64,000 nt of DNA from Arthrobacter sp. efr-133-TYG-118 (GTDB taxonomy: Bacteria > Actinomycetota > Actinomycetes > Actinomycetales > Micrococcaceae): the NCBI RefSeq assembly GCF_030209755.1, contig NZ_JARVRH010000007.1:124001-188000 (forward strand), written 5' to 3'. Positions 26,077 through 34,089 of this stretch are shown here, in pieces; positions within the stretch are counted from its first letter, which is position 1; the number at the start of each line of letters is the position of its first letter. Both the position numbers and the translations under genes were made by a program. The notes beneath the pieces were generated by a model. It made no database searches. It was not told the DNA's origin and was given only the letters and a program-made list of their open reading frames with translations.

Positions 26077-27294
26077 ATGGACAGATTGACCACTTTCCTC
26101 CAACAGCGGATGGAAGCGGTGAACGGACGGTTCTCGTCGCCCTTGCGCAGCAAACGGCTGACGGTGGTGCTGGGCCGTTGGCTCGGCATTGCCTTCACTG
26201 TGTGTTTCTTGACCGGACTGTTCAGCCACCTTCTGCAGGATCCGCCGGCTTGGATGCTTCTCCTCACCCGTCCCGCGTGGCTGTACGTGGCTACGCAGGG
26301 CATCCACGTCACCACCGGGATAGCTTCCATCCCGCTCCTGGCGGCCAAGCTTTGGTCCGTGTACCCCGAACTCTTGCGCTGGCCTCCGCTTAAATCCGTG
26401 GTGCATGCATTCGAAAGGGCCTCGATTGCGCTCTTCGTGGCCGCTTCCCTGGTGGAAGTCACCATCGGCTTGCTCAACACTTTCCAGTGGTACCCCTGGC
26501 CGTTTTCCTTCAAGGATGTCCACTATTGGCTGGCCTGGGTCATCATCGGATCCTTGGCGCTCCACATCGCTGTCAAAATGCCCCTCATCCTGGCCCATTG
26601 GAGCCGTCCATCTGACGCGGCCGCCATCGCCGCCAACCCTGAAGGGCCAGTGCCGGACAGCACAACGGTTCCGGCCGCCGTAAAGCGTGGAACCGGGCAC
26701 GGCTGGAGCCGCAGGGGGTTCCTTGCGGCACTCACCGCCGCGACCGGCGTCGTCGTCTTGACGACGGCGGGCCAGTCCTTCGCCGGGCTGTCGGGCCTGA
26801 ACCTCTTCGCGCCGCGCCGAATGGATACCGGCCCGCAGGGCGTACCCATCAACAGGACGGCAGCCCAGGCCGGTGTCGCGGACGCTGCGCAGGCCCCTGA
26901 CTGGGTGCTGACCGTGTCTTCGGGATCGGTGCAGAAGACGTTCACGCTGGCACAGCTGGCGGCCATGCCGCAATACAGCTATGGATTGCCCATCGCCTGT
27001 GTGGAGGGCTGGAGCCAAGGGGCGCAATGGCGCGGCGTCCGGATCCGGGACCTGATGGCCACGGTGGGCGCGCCTTCTGATGCCGAGTTGCAGATTTCAA
27101 GCATGGAGAAGGGCGGCGTCTATGGACGTTCCTTCATGCCCGCCGCATACAGCCAGGACGAGCAGACACTGCTGGCGCTCGAGCTGAACGGCGAACCCCT
27201 GGACCTTGACCACGGCTATCCGGCGCGGATCATCGCCCCCGGCCGCCCGGGGGTTCTGCAGACCAAATGGGTGCACAAAGTGGAGGTGATCTGA
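26077..27294 (+). CDS. Membrane-anchored sulfite-oxidase-like molybdopterin oxidoreductase
   Basis: A 405-residue fusion. Residues about 28-205 hold four membrane helices with histidines (LFSHLLQD, TQGIHVTTG, VVHAFERAS, LALHIAVKMP) resembling a b-type cytochrome. Then comes an internal twin-arginine-like stretch GWSRRGFLAAL (about residue 215) and a hydrophobic helix. The C-terminal Moco domain (about 285-405) has the molybdenum-ligand cysteine in GLPIACVEGWSQG, RGVRIRDLMA and the GYPARIIAPGRPG loop. It probably passes electrons from an external substrate to membrane heme; the substrate is unknown. Its stop overlaps the next start (TGATG). Confidence 0.88.
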   Translation: MDRLTTFLQQRMEAVNGRFSSPLRSKRLTVVLGRWLGIAFTVCFLTGLFSHLLQDPPAWMLLLTRPAWLYVATQGIHVTTGIASIPLLAAKLWSVYPELLRWPPLKSVVHAFERASIALFVAASLVEVTIGLLNTFQWYPWPFSFKDVHYWLAWVIIGSLALHIAVKMPLILAHWSRPSDAAAIAANPEGPVPDSTTVPAAVKRGTGHGWSRRGFLAALTAATGVVVLTTAGQSFAGLSGLNLFAPRRMDTGPQGVPINRTAAQAGVADAAQAPDWVLTVSSGSVQKTFTLAQLAAMPQYSYGLPIACVEGWSQGAQWRGVRIRDLMATVGAPSDAELQISSMEKGGVYGRSFMPAAYSQDEQTLLALELNGEPLDLDHGYPARIIAPGRPGVLQTKWVHKVEVI

Positions 27295-27806
27295 TGCGAC
27301 TGCCCTTGGTGGGTCCTGCGGCATCGTCAAGGCGCGGGACCGTCTGGTGGGTGCGGGTAGCGCTGGGCACGCTCGGCCTGGCAGCGCTCGGTTATGCGCT
27401 CTTCGGATTCCTGGCCAAAGTGCCGCCTGCCCAACTGATCGGCCTGGCGACCTGGCTTGCCGTGGCGTTGTTGGTACACGACGGCGTGTTGGTCCCGCTG
27501 ACAACGTTGGCCGGCGGCGGGTTGTCGCGGCTGACGTATGGGCTGGGCCCCGTTCAACAGGGGATAGTGCGCGGCGCACTGCTGGTGGGGGCGGTGGTGA
27601 CCTTGGTGGGAGCCCCGCTGATCCGTGCCCAGCAGGTGCTCCAGCCAAGCGGCCCAGGCAGCGGCGCCAACGGCACCGTCCTGCAGGGGGACTATGCCCT
27701 GGTTTTGGGCTTCTTCTGGATGGTCCTCCTGGTGGCCGCGGCGGCTGCTGTGGCCGCCGTCGGGCTTTACGGCCGCCATTCCAAAGTCAGGAAGACCCGG
27801 TCCTGA
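27294..27806 (+). CDS. Small membrane protein coupled to the molybdoenzyme
   Basis: A 170-residue protein with four hydrophobic segments (about residues 18-42, 48-74, 92-112 and 134-160) and no soluble domain. I do not recognise the family. Its ATG overlaps the stop of the molybdoenzyme gene, so the two are translationally coupled and the products likely act together, perhaps as a subunit or assembly factor. The last 40 bases overlap the 3' end of the convergent methyltransferase gene. Confidence 0.7.
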   Translation: MRLPLVGPAASSRRGTVWWVRVALGTLGLAALGYALFGFLAKVPPAQLIGLATWLAVALLVHDGVLVPLTTLAGGGLSRLTYGLGPVQQGIVRGALLVGAVVTLVGAPLIRAQQVLQPSGPGSGANGTVLQGDYALVLGFFWMVLLVAAAAAVAAVGLYGRHSKVRKTRS

Positions 27807-28516
27807 ACGGTCCGGGTGGCCACGGTATCCAACCCCGCCCGGGCCGCATGGAAAGCCAGCGCTTTCGACCCTGCGCGGGCCCACGGAAAGGCCGCGCTGG
27901 CGCGTCCATCTGAATCTTCCAGCACCGCCAGAGAGGCCACATCCAGAAAATCCGGGGCTTCGGCCTCTGCCAGCACTTGCCCGCCGGGCGCCAGCAGTGA
28001 GGCGACACGCTCCAGCAGCACCCGGATGTTTCCGCCGATGCCGATGTTCCCGTCCAGCAACAGGGCCGAACCCCAACCTCGCTCGTGCGGGACGGGGTCA
28101 AAGATCGAGCCAAGGATGGCCACCCCGCCCCGGTCGGTGGCCAGCCGCACGGCGGCCGGGCTCGAATCGACGCCCAAGGAGGCCAGCCCCAGTTCCCGGG
28201 CGGCCTCCAGCATCCGGCCCGGGCCGCAGCCCACATCGAGGACGGGCCCACGGAGGGTGCGAAGCAGCTCGCGCTCGCCGGCCGTGGCCGGGCCGGACCA
28301 GCCGAGCATGTTGAAATGGACGGGCCCGATCGACTCTGGCAATGCTGATTCCGGACGCAATGTCAGGCGCCCAAGGCCGAGGGGCAGGCTACGGGCATAA
28401 GGTTCGTGTCCTCCCTGTCCAAAGAGGGCCTGTCCAAAGAGGGCAACGGGGCCAGTGTCCGTAGCAAAAGCGTCAGCCCGGGTGCCGGAACCCCTGGGGA
28501 CTGCCTGGATGCTCAT
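27767..28516 (-). CDS. Class I SAM-dependent methyltransferase
   Basis: A 249-residue methyltransferase. The SAM-binding glycine loop LDVGCGPGRMLEAA (about residue 95), the acidic LGVDSSPAAV and the GGQVLAEAEAP post-motif are clear. The substrate is unknown. The ATG start overlaps the stop of the upstream transferase gene by four bases (ATGA), marking it as the last gene of the leftward glycosyltransferase operon that begins at the nucleoside phosphorylase. Confidence 0.85.
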   Translation of the reverse strand: MSIQAVPRGSGTRADAFATDTGPVALFGQALFGQGGHEPYARSLPLGLGRLTLRPESALPESIGPVHFNMLGWSGPATAGERELLRTLRGPVLDVGCGPGRMLEAARELGLASLGVDSSPAAVRLATDRGGVAILGSIFDPVPHERGWGSALLLDGNIGIGGNIRVLLERVASLLAPGGQVLAEAEAPDFLDVASLAVLEDSDGRASAAFPWARAGSKALAFHAARAGLDTVATRTVQDRVFLTLEWRP

Positions 28517-29217
28517 CGCAAGGCACCCCACGTTGGCACGGCGCCGGACGGCGCCACAAGCGGCAGGCCCGCCGCTGGAAGTCCCATTCTCAGGCGCTCC
28601 ACCGCGAGGGCAAACGGGGTTCCGCTGCACTCACGCGCGGCTGCCATGGCATCGGCAAAATAGTCCACGTCCGTCAAGACGGGCAGCAGTCCCACGTCCA
28701 GGCCGGCGCTGACAAGCCGGTCCAATTGCTGCGCTCCGGTCTGCGAGGTGGACATTTCCACCCCGCGGAGCAGACCGCCGTCGGGCCGGTAAAGACCCAA
28801 AGCCCAAAAGCCGCCGTCCGACGCCGGACCGAGCCATGCGCCGTGACTGAGTACCGGTGCGGGGGTTGCCCAGTCCGATAGCAGCGGTGCCAGTTGGTCC
28901 CGGCAAAGCTGGGGCGTGTCCATGCCCAGGATCAACAACGGTCCGTCCGCGAGCGCACAGATGGCCGCAAGCCGCTCGTCCAGGCCACCGGCACTCTGGG
29001 CGAATACTTCAAAACCCGCGGCGTCCCCTGGGTGCGGCGTGCCGTCAAACACCAGCAATCGCCTGGCCGCGGGAACGGATCGCATTGTTTCCAGCGTCTG
29101 GCTCAGGCTGGTCTGGGCCAAAGCTGCGGCCTGCTCCATGTCGAGCGGGGGAGTGAGACGGGTCTTGACCCTGCCAGGGACGCATTCTTTGGCGATGACG
29201 GCCACGGTGAGCTTCAC
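28513..29217 (-). CDS. TIGR04282/DUF2064 glycosyl- or nucleotidyl-transferase-like protein
   Basis: A 234-residue GT-A-fold protein. It begins AVIAKECVPGRVKTRLTPPL, the signature of TIGR04282 (also called rSAM/selenodomain-associated transferase 1), and contains ILGMDTPQL, the nucleotide-sugar metal motif, and GPASDGGFWALG. The actual donor and acceptor are not known. It is joined by 4-bp overlaps to the GT2 gene before it and the methyltransferase gene after it. The start codon is GTG. Confidence 0.87.
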   Translation of the reverse strand: MKLTVAVIAKECVPGRVKTRLTPPLDMEQAAALAQTSLSQTLETMRSVPAARRLLVFDGTPHPGDAAGFEVFAQSAGGLDERLAAICALADGPLLILGMDTPQLCRDQLAPLLSDWATPAPVLSHGAWLGPASDGGFWALGLYRPDGGLLRGVEMSTSQTGAQQLDRLVSAGLDVGLLPVLTDVDYFADAMAAARECSGTPFALAVERLRMGLPAAGLPLVAPSGAVPTWGALR

Positions 29218-30038
29218 GGCGTCGCTCCTTGGGTATCGGCAGGTGGTTTATCGACTTGCCTGCCGCTCTTTGTACCCGGCGTCTGCAGCGACGCGGCGGC
29301 CAATTGCGTCGCCATGTCTTTGAGGGCCGTGACAGTTCCGCGGAGTGTCCCTGTGACCTTGGACTTCCCCAAGCGGGGCGCATAGTCGACCGGGATCTCG
29401 GCCACACGCCAGCCGTCGCTGTGGGCCTTGAGGAACATCTCCAATGGATAGCCGCTGCGTCGGTCCTTGAGGTCCAGTCCCAGAAGTGCGCTGCGCCGGG
29501 CAAGACGAAGGGGGCCAAGATCAGTGACAGGAATGCCGGTCAGCCGACGCAACCGCCGGCTCAGGGCCATATTCGCCAGGCGGGCGTGGATCGGCCAGGC
29601 ACCCCGGGACGGTCGCCGCGCGCCCAGCACCAGATCGGCACGACCGGCGCGAACGAGGTCCAGCATCGGGGCCAATTGGGCGGGGTCCAGTGAACCATCG
29701 CAATCGCAGAAAGCGACGAACTCGGCCGTGGCGGCGAGCAATCCGGCATGCGCCGCCGCGCCAAAGCCGCGCCTCGGTTCGTCGACGACGGCGGCCCCTA
29801 GGCTGGCGGCCAGGGCTCCGGAGCCGTCGGTCGACCCGTTGTCCACGACGATCGCGCGGTATCCGGTTGGCAAGGCCTCGAGCACCTTGGGAAGGGCCGA
29901 ACGCTCGTTGAGGCACGGCAACACCACGTCCACGAGCGCGGCGGGTTGACCGCCGGCGTCGTCTGCGGGTCCGTTGGGGATGCTGATCATGCCGACATCG
30001 TCGTGCGGAACTCGCGAACCGCTTTGCTCTTTCTCCAC
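29214..30038 (-). CDS. Family 2 glycosyltransferase
   Basis: A 274-residue cytoplasmic GT-A enzyme. It shows VVLPCLNERSALP, IVVDNGSTDGS, the DxD-like CDCDGSLDPA and a late basic region (YAPRLGKSKVTGTLRG). These place it among transferases that act on lipid carriers, similar to dolichol-phosphate mannosyltransferases or TIGR04283-type partners of TIGR04282 proteins. The GTG start at 30038 is used; an ATG 16 codons later is also possible. Its stop overlaps the following GTG. A 78-base gap separates it from the epimerase gene upstream. Confidence 0.87.
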   Translation of the reverse strand: MEKEQSGSRVPHDDVGMISIPNGPADDAGGQPAALVDVVLPCLNERSALPKVLEALPTGYRAIVVDNGSTDGSGALAASLGAAVVDEPRRGFGAAAHAGLLAATAEFVAFCDCDGSLDPAQLAPMLDLVRAGRADLVLGARRPSRGAWPIHARLANMALSRRLRRLTGIPVTDLGPLRLARRSALLGLDLKDRRSGYPLEMFLKAHSDGWRVAEIPVDYAPRLGKSKVTGTLRGTVTALKDMATQLAAASLQTPGTKSGRQVDKPPADTQGATP

Positions 30039-30116
30039 CCTTTGACCGTAGAATCCGCAGGCCCGCAGCGACAGGCGGAAATCCTTACGGAACAGGGACG
30101 TTTGCCCTCCGGCGGC

Positions 30117-31181
30117 CTAGCTCTGATCGCCGCGCAACGGTGCGGTGGCGAACTCATGCATTCCGTCGTCGAAACCATGTGTGGGGATCCAATCCAGCTC
30201 GGCCCGGGCCCGCGCCGAGCTGGCGGTGATGTGCCGGACGTCGCCCAGCCGGAATTCGCCTGTGACCACCGGCTCAGGCCCGCCGGCAACGGAACTCAAG
30301 ACCGCCGCCACCTGTCCAACGGTGTGGACCTCCGAGGCCCCGATGTTGTAAGCCCTCAGGCTGCCAGGAGCAATCCGGCCTGCCACCAACGCGTCAATGG
30401 ACAACAAATTCGACTCCGCAACGTCCCGGACATGGACGAAACTGCGGCGCTGGCCGCCGTCCTCGAACACCCGCACGGCTTCGCCCCGGGCCAGCGCAGA
30501 GCGGAACAGGCTGGCCACGCCCGCGTAGGGGGTGTTTTTGGGCATCCGTGGGCCATAGACGTTGTGGTACCGGAGGGCGACCGCGGCGCCTCCGGTTGAG
30601 CGCGCCCATGCGGAAGCCAGGTTCTCCTGGGCCAATTTCGAGGCAGCATAGACGTTGCGCGGATCCATGGCCGCGTCTTCGCTGACCAGCGCCGGGAGCA
30701 GCAGCTCACCGGTAGCAGGGTCGCGGGGGTCAAAGACCCCGTGCTCCAGATCCTCGACCCGGCGCGGGCCGGGGCGGACCGGCCTGCCAGTTGAATCGGT
30801 GTAAGCGCCCTCGCCGTAGACCACCATGGATGACGCCAGGACAAGTTTGTCGACGCCTGAGGCCGCCATGCCTGCCAGAAGGACGGCCGTGGCCAGGTCA
30901 TTGTTGCGGATGTAATCCGGAGCATCGGAGAAGTCCACGCCGAGGCCCACTTTGGCGCTCTGGTGCACGACGACGTCGACTCCCGCGAGCGCTTCTGCCA
31001 CGGCGGCCGGGTCTCCGACGTCGCCCACCTGCAGGGGCACGCCTGGAAATCCCGGCGGACGGTCCGGGTGCACAGCCGGATCCAATGAGTCCAGGATCCG
31101 GACCTCCCAACCGCGCGCCACGGCGGCCTCTACTATATGGCTGCCGATGAAACCGGCCCCTCCGGTGACCAATATCCTCAC
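30117..31181 (-). CDS. NAD-dependent sugar-nucleotide epimerase/dehydratase
   Basis: A 354-residue extended short-chain dehydrogenase. It has the Rossmann loop VTGGAGFIGSHI at the N-terminus, the catalytic serine region LASSMVVYGEG, the YAASK pair (Tyr and Lys) and RYHNVYGPRMP, which is typical of UDP-glucose-4-epimerase and dTDP-sugar enzymes. Its substrate is probably a nucleotide sugar used by the glycosyltransferases downstream. GAGGAA eight bases before the GTG supports the start, which overlaps the phosphorylase stop by four bases. Confidence 0.9.
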   Translation of the reverse strand: MRILVTGGAGFIGSHIVEAAVARGWEVRILDSLDPAVHPDRPPGFPGVPLQVGDVGDPAAVAEALAGVDVVVHQSAKVGLGVDFSDAPDYIRNNDLATAVLLAGMAASGVDKLVLASSMVVYGEGAYTDSTGRPVRPGPRRVEDLEHGVFDPRDPATGELLLPALVSEDAAMDPRNVYAASKLAQENLASAWARSTGGAAVALRYHNVYGPRMPKNTPYAGVASLFRSALARGEAVRVFEDGGQRRSFVHVRDVAESNLLSIDALVAGRIAPGSLRAYNIGASEVHTVGQVAAVLSSVAGGPEPVVTGEFRLGDVRHITASSARARAELDWIPTHGFDDGMHEFATAPLRGDQS

Positions 31182-32146
31182 GGCAAGCTTCCTCGCTTGC
31201 CGGGGAGGACAGGGGCCGCGGCGCCCATCACGGTGGAAACCGCGGCGGGCGGCATGAGCGCCATCCGCCACCTTCCGCCGTCGTTCGCTGGCTCAGCGCC
31301 GGCCAAACCCGCGGATACTGTCCGCACCGCGTCGGACAACACCGCGAGGATCCGCCTCTGCGCGGCCGCCAGTCGGCCAAGAACCAGTTCCGCCGTCACG
31401 GGTTCGGAACCGTCGTGCCCCGTGTCGGCATCGGTGATGAATGCCAGCGTGGCGAAGTGCATGTTCAACTCCGCCGCGAGCATCGGTTCCGGGTACTGGG
31501 TCATGCTGATCAGATGCGCGCCGGACTGACCCAGGGCCGCGGACTCGGCCCTCGTGGAGAAACGCGGACCATTGATGACAGCCACGGTTCCCGCCCCCGC
31601 GAAGTCTTCGCTTCGGCGCTCCAAAGCGGAGATGAGTGCGGCCCTCAACAAGGCGCTGTAGGGCTCGGCGGCCGGCAGGTGCTGCACCCCGGTGGGCAGC
31701 GAGCCGTCGTAGAAGGTGTCCGCCCGTCCCCACGTCTTGTCCAGGACTTGATCTGGTACCGCAAAAGTGCCGGTCCCGTGGCTGGAAACCAGTCCGCCCA
31801 CCGCCGCGGAGGAAATCACGGCTTCTACCCCCAGGCTCTTGAGGGCCCAGAGGTTGGCGCGGTAGTTGATCTGCTGCGGGGCAACGCTGTGCCCCCGGCC
31901 GTGCCGGCTCAAGAATGCGACCACTGGGCCGTCGTCGTCACCGCCCTCGCCGCCCCCGCTTTCGCCAGCGGGGCCGTCCGGTGCGGCCAACCGGGCGACC
32001 GTCACGGCACTCGAGGGAGGACCGAACGGCGTCGGGATGTCCAGTGTGCCGAGCACGACGGCCCCGGGCAGCTTGTAAAGGCCGGTGCCGCCGATGATTG
32101 CAATCCGTGCGCGGGGTTCTGTTTCGTGTTCCGGGAGCAATGACAT
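31178..32146 (-). CDS. MTA/purine nucleoside phosphorylase
   Basis: A 322-residue phosphorylase of the PNP/MTAP family, which cleaves 5'-methylthioadenosine or a related nucleoside to base and ribose-1-phosphate. Motifs include IIGGTGLY, the phosphate loop FLSRHGRGH, APQQINYRANLWALKSLGV, NGPRFSTRAE, ISMTQYPEPMLAAE and DADTG. An odd Gly/Asp-rich insert (GESGGGEGGDDDGP) sits around residue 60. MTA specificity is not proven by sequence. It heads the leftward operon with the epimerase; a nucleoside-cleaving enzyme in a glycosyl-transfer operon is unusual. Confidence 0.85.
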   Translation of the reverse strand: MSLLPEHETEPRARIAIIGGTGLYKLPGAVVLGTLDIPTPFGPPSSAVTVARLAAPDGPAGESGGGEGGDDDGPVVAFLSRHGRGHSVAPQQINYRANLWALKSLGVEAVISSAAVGGLVSSHGTGTFAVPDQVLDKTWGRADTFYDGSLPTGVQHLPAAEPYSALLRAALISALERRSEDFAGAGTVAVINGPRFSTRAESAALGQSGAHLISMTQYPEPMLAAELNMHFATLAFITDADTGHDGSEPVTAELVLGRLAAAQRRILAVLSDAVRTVSAGLAGAEPANDGGRWRMALMPPAAVSTVMGAAAPVLPGKRGSLP

Positions 32147-32234
32147 GACCCCATCATGCCAACGCCGGCCCTCGCCGTCGTGGGTGAATCCTTACGGATC
32201 CCGAACGCGGGCACCGGGACGGGCACGAATCGCC

Positions 32235-32582
32235 TTAGCCCTCGCGGTCGATTTGCAAATAACTGAGTCCGCTCACATCGAGCCAGTACCGCGTGGGCGT
32301 CTCCACGAGGCGCAGCAGCACGCCCTCGCAGGAGGCGCAGCGCACGACGATTCCCGGAGCGTCGACGAACACCATCGTCTCCCCGAAGACCCGGACCGCC
32401 CCGCAATGCTTGCACCGTCCGATCGCTGCGACGATATCGAAGCGGAACAGTTCCCACAGCGCTCCTGCCACCGCGTTTCCGTCCAGGTGGGGTATCGCGT
32501 TGCCTGCGACTCCCGCGATGTCCTGATCCTCGAAGCCCGGATCTTTGGCGCCGGGAGAATCGGAGCCGTTGTTGCCACTCAC
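32235..32582 (-). CDS. DUF6510 zinc-ribbon-like protein
   Basis: A 115-residue protein with two CxxC pairs (GRCKHCGAV and VRCASCEGV) that form a probable zinc ribbon, followed by TRYWLDVSGLSYLQI. This pattern and position, directly after an FAD reductase and a sulfite-oxidase-like gene, match DUF6510. The GTG start overlaps the reductase stop by four bases. The role is unknown; it may assist assembly or act as a small redox or metal-binding partner. Confidence 0.82.
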   Translation of the reverse strand: MSGNNGSDSPGAKDPGFEDQDIAGVAGNAIPHLDGNAVAGALWELFRFDIVAAIGRCKHCGAVRVFGETMVFVDAPGIVVRCASCEGVLLRLVETPTRYWLDVSGLSYLQIDREG

Positions 32583-33316
32583 CGGGTTCCTCCTGTTCCG
32601 CCGAAGCGCTCGGTCTTGATCGAGGCGGCGGGATATCCCGCTCGCACGAGCCATTCCCCTACCGTTTCCACAAAGACAGTCTGGCCACAGATGAAGATGT
32701 CCGGGGCGGGGTCCTTCAGCAAGATGTTGGCCAGCAGGGTTTCCGCCGTGAGCCGTTGCGGGGCAGCCGGCCAATCCTTCGGCGCCTTGCGTGTGTAGAC
32801 GTAGTCGATAGTGAGCTTGCGGGAGTCCCGGCCCAAGGTTTGGAGTTCTTCCCGATAGAACCCCGATTCGGGTGACTTGAGCGAATAGAGCAGGCGGAAC
32901 TGCGCGGGATTTTCCGATGCATGGTGTGCGCGGATCATGGACATGAGCGGCACGATGCCGGATCCTCCGGCAATCAGCTGAACGGGGTTTGTGTCCGTCG
33001 GCTTCCAGACGAACCAGCCTCCCACCGGCCCGCGGATCTCCAGCTGGTCCCCGACGGCCAGTTCCCGGACCAGATACGGGGAGACTTCTCCGTTGGCCAA
33101 TTCGTCAACGGTGATCTCCAGGGTTTCGTCCAGGCCTGCCCTCGCCACGGAGTACGAGCGGACGGCCGAGTACCCGTCGTCGGCGGTGAGGCGTATGTCG
33201 ATGTGCTGTCCGGCGAGGTTGCCGTTCAGGCCGTTCACCCGCAGCCCTATGGTCCGGGCGGTTTCCGTTTCGGGCGTGCTGCTGACGACGTCGGCCACGC
33301 GCCATAGCGTGCTCAT
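32579..33316 (-). CDS. FAD-binding ferredoxin-reductase-type oxidoreductase
   Basis: A 245-residue reductase with an FAD-binding beta barrel (RSYSVAR motif near residue 55, GPVGGWFVW) and an NAD-binding domain (IAGGSGIVPLMSMIR, IFICGQTVFVETV). It has no iron-sulfur domain. It probably exchanges electrons between NAD(P)H and the Moco protein encoded just upstream (10-base gap). The coupling to DUF6510 downstream makes a three-gene operon. Confidence 0.9.
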   Translation of the reverse strand: MSTLWRVADVVSSTPETETARTIGLRVNGLNGNLAGQHIDIRLTADDGYSAVRSYSVARAGLDETLEITVDELANGEVSPYLVRELAVGDQLEIRGPVGGWFVWKPTDTNPVQLIAGGSGIVPLMSMIRAHHASENPAQFRLLYSLKSPESGFYREELQTLGRDSRKLTIDYVYTRKAPKDWPAAPQRLTAETLLANILLKDPAPDIFICGQTVFVETVGEWLVRAGYPAASIKTERFGGTGGTR

Positions 33317-33326
33317 CGGTCGTGCC

Positions 33327-33923
33327 TCATGAGTAGCGCTCCTCCCGCCACGGGTCGCCGTGGAGGTGGTAGCCGTTGGATTCCCAGAAGCCAGGAACGT
33401 CTTCCCGCATCAACTCGATGCCGTTAATCCACTTTGCGCTCTTCCAGAAGTACAAATGCGGCACCAGGAGACGGGCAGGTCCGCCGTGGGCGCGTTCAAG
33501 GGGCTCACCGTCGAATTCCCACGCGACCCACGCTCGGCCGCCAAGAAGGTCCTCGATCGGGACGTTGGTCGTGTATCCGCCGTAGGAATGGGCCATGGTG
33601 AACCTGCAGCTTGTTTCCACGTTCTCAAAAAGAGAATCCAGTGACACTCCCCGCCACGAGGTGCCCAGCTTGGACCAGCTGGTCACGCAGTGAATGTCCG
33701 TTTCGATGTCCGTTTGGGGCAACGCCATGAAGGCGGCCCAAGACCACGCATGGCGCTGCCCGGCCTCAGTAGTGATGAAGAATTCCCAGTCGTCAGTGGC
33801 GATCCGGGGAGCGGGGCCGGCGGTCAGGACCGGGAAGCTGCCGGTCTCATATTGGCCCGGTGGCAACGCCGGATTGCCGCTCTGCCGTCTTCCATGAAAT
33901 CCAGAAGAGATAATGCCCACCAT
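33327..33923 (-). CDS. Soluble sulfite-oxidase-like molybdopterin protein
   Basis: A 198-residue Moco-domain protein without the C-terminal dimerisation domain of sulfite oxidases. The molybdenum-ligand cysteine is in TDIHCVTSWSKLG (about residue 80), followed by GVSLDSLFE, AHSYGGYTTN and the HGGPARLLVPHLYFWKSAKW pocket. No signal peptide is seen, so it is probably cytoplasmic. The ATG at 33923 is chosen. With the FAD reductase it likely forms an NAD(P)H-linked oxidoreductase; the substrate is unknown. Confidence 0.9.
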   Translation of the reverse strand: MVGIISSGFHGRRQSGNPALPPGQYETGSFPVLTAGPAPRIATDDWEFFITTEAGQRHAWSWAAFMALPQTDIETDIHCVTSWSKLGTSWRGVSLDSLFENVETSCRFTMAHSYGGYTTNVPIEDLLGGRAWVAWEFDGEPLERAHGGPARLLVPHLYFWKSAKWINGIELMREDVPGFWESNGYHLHGDPWREERYS

Positions 33924-34089
33924 GTACCTCCGATGCGGAGACTCAAGCCGACTGTGCCCGGTTCCCCCACGATAGGGCACCGGCCGGGCGGGGTCTAGAC
34001 ACTAGGCAAAGCCTGACCTCGAATGGATCGGGGCCACTGGCAGTTCCGGTGGGTGAAGCAGCCGCGCTGTAAGGAAGGGAACGACGGCG

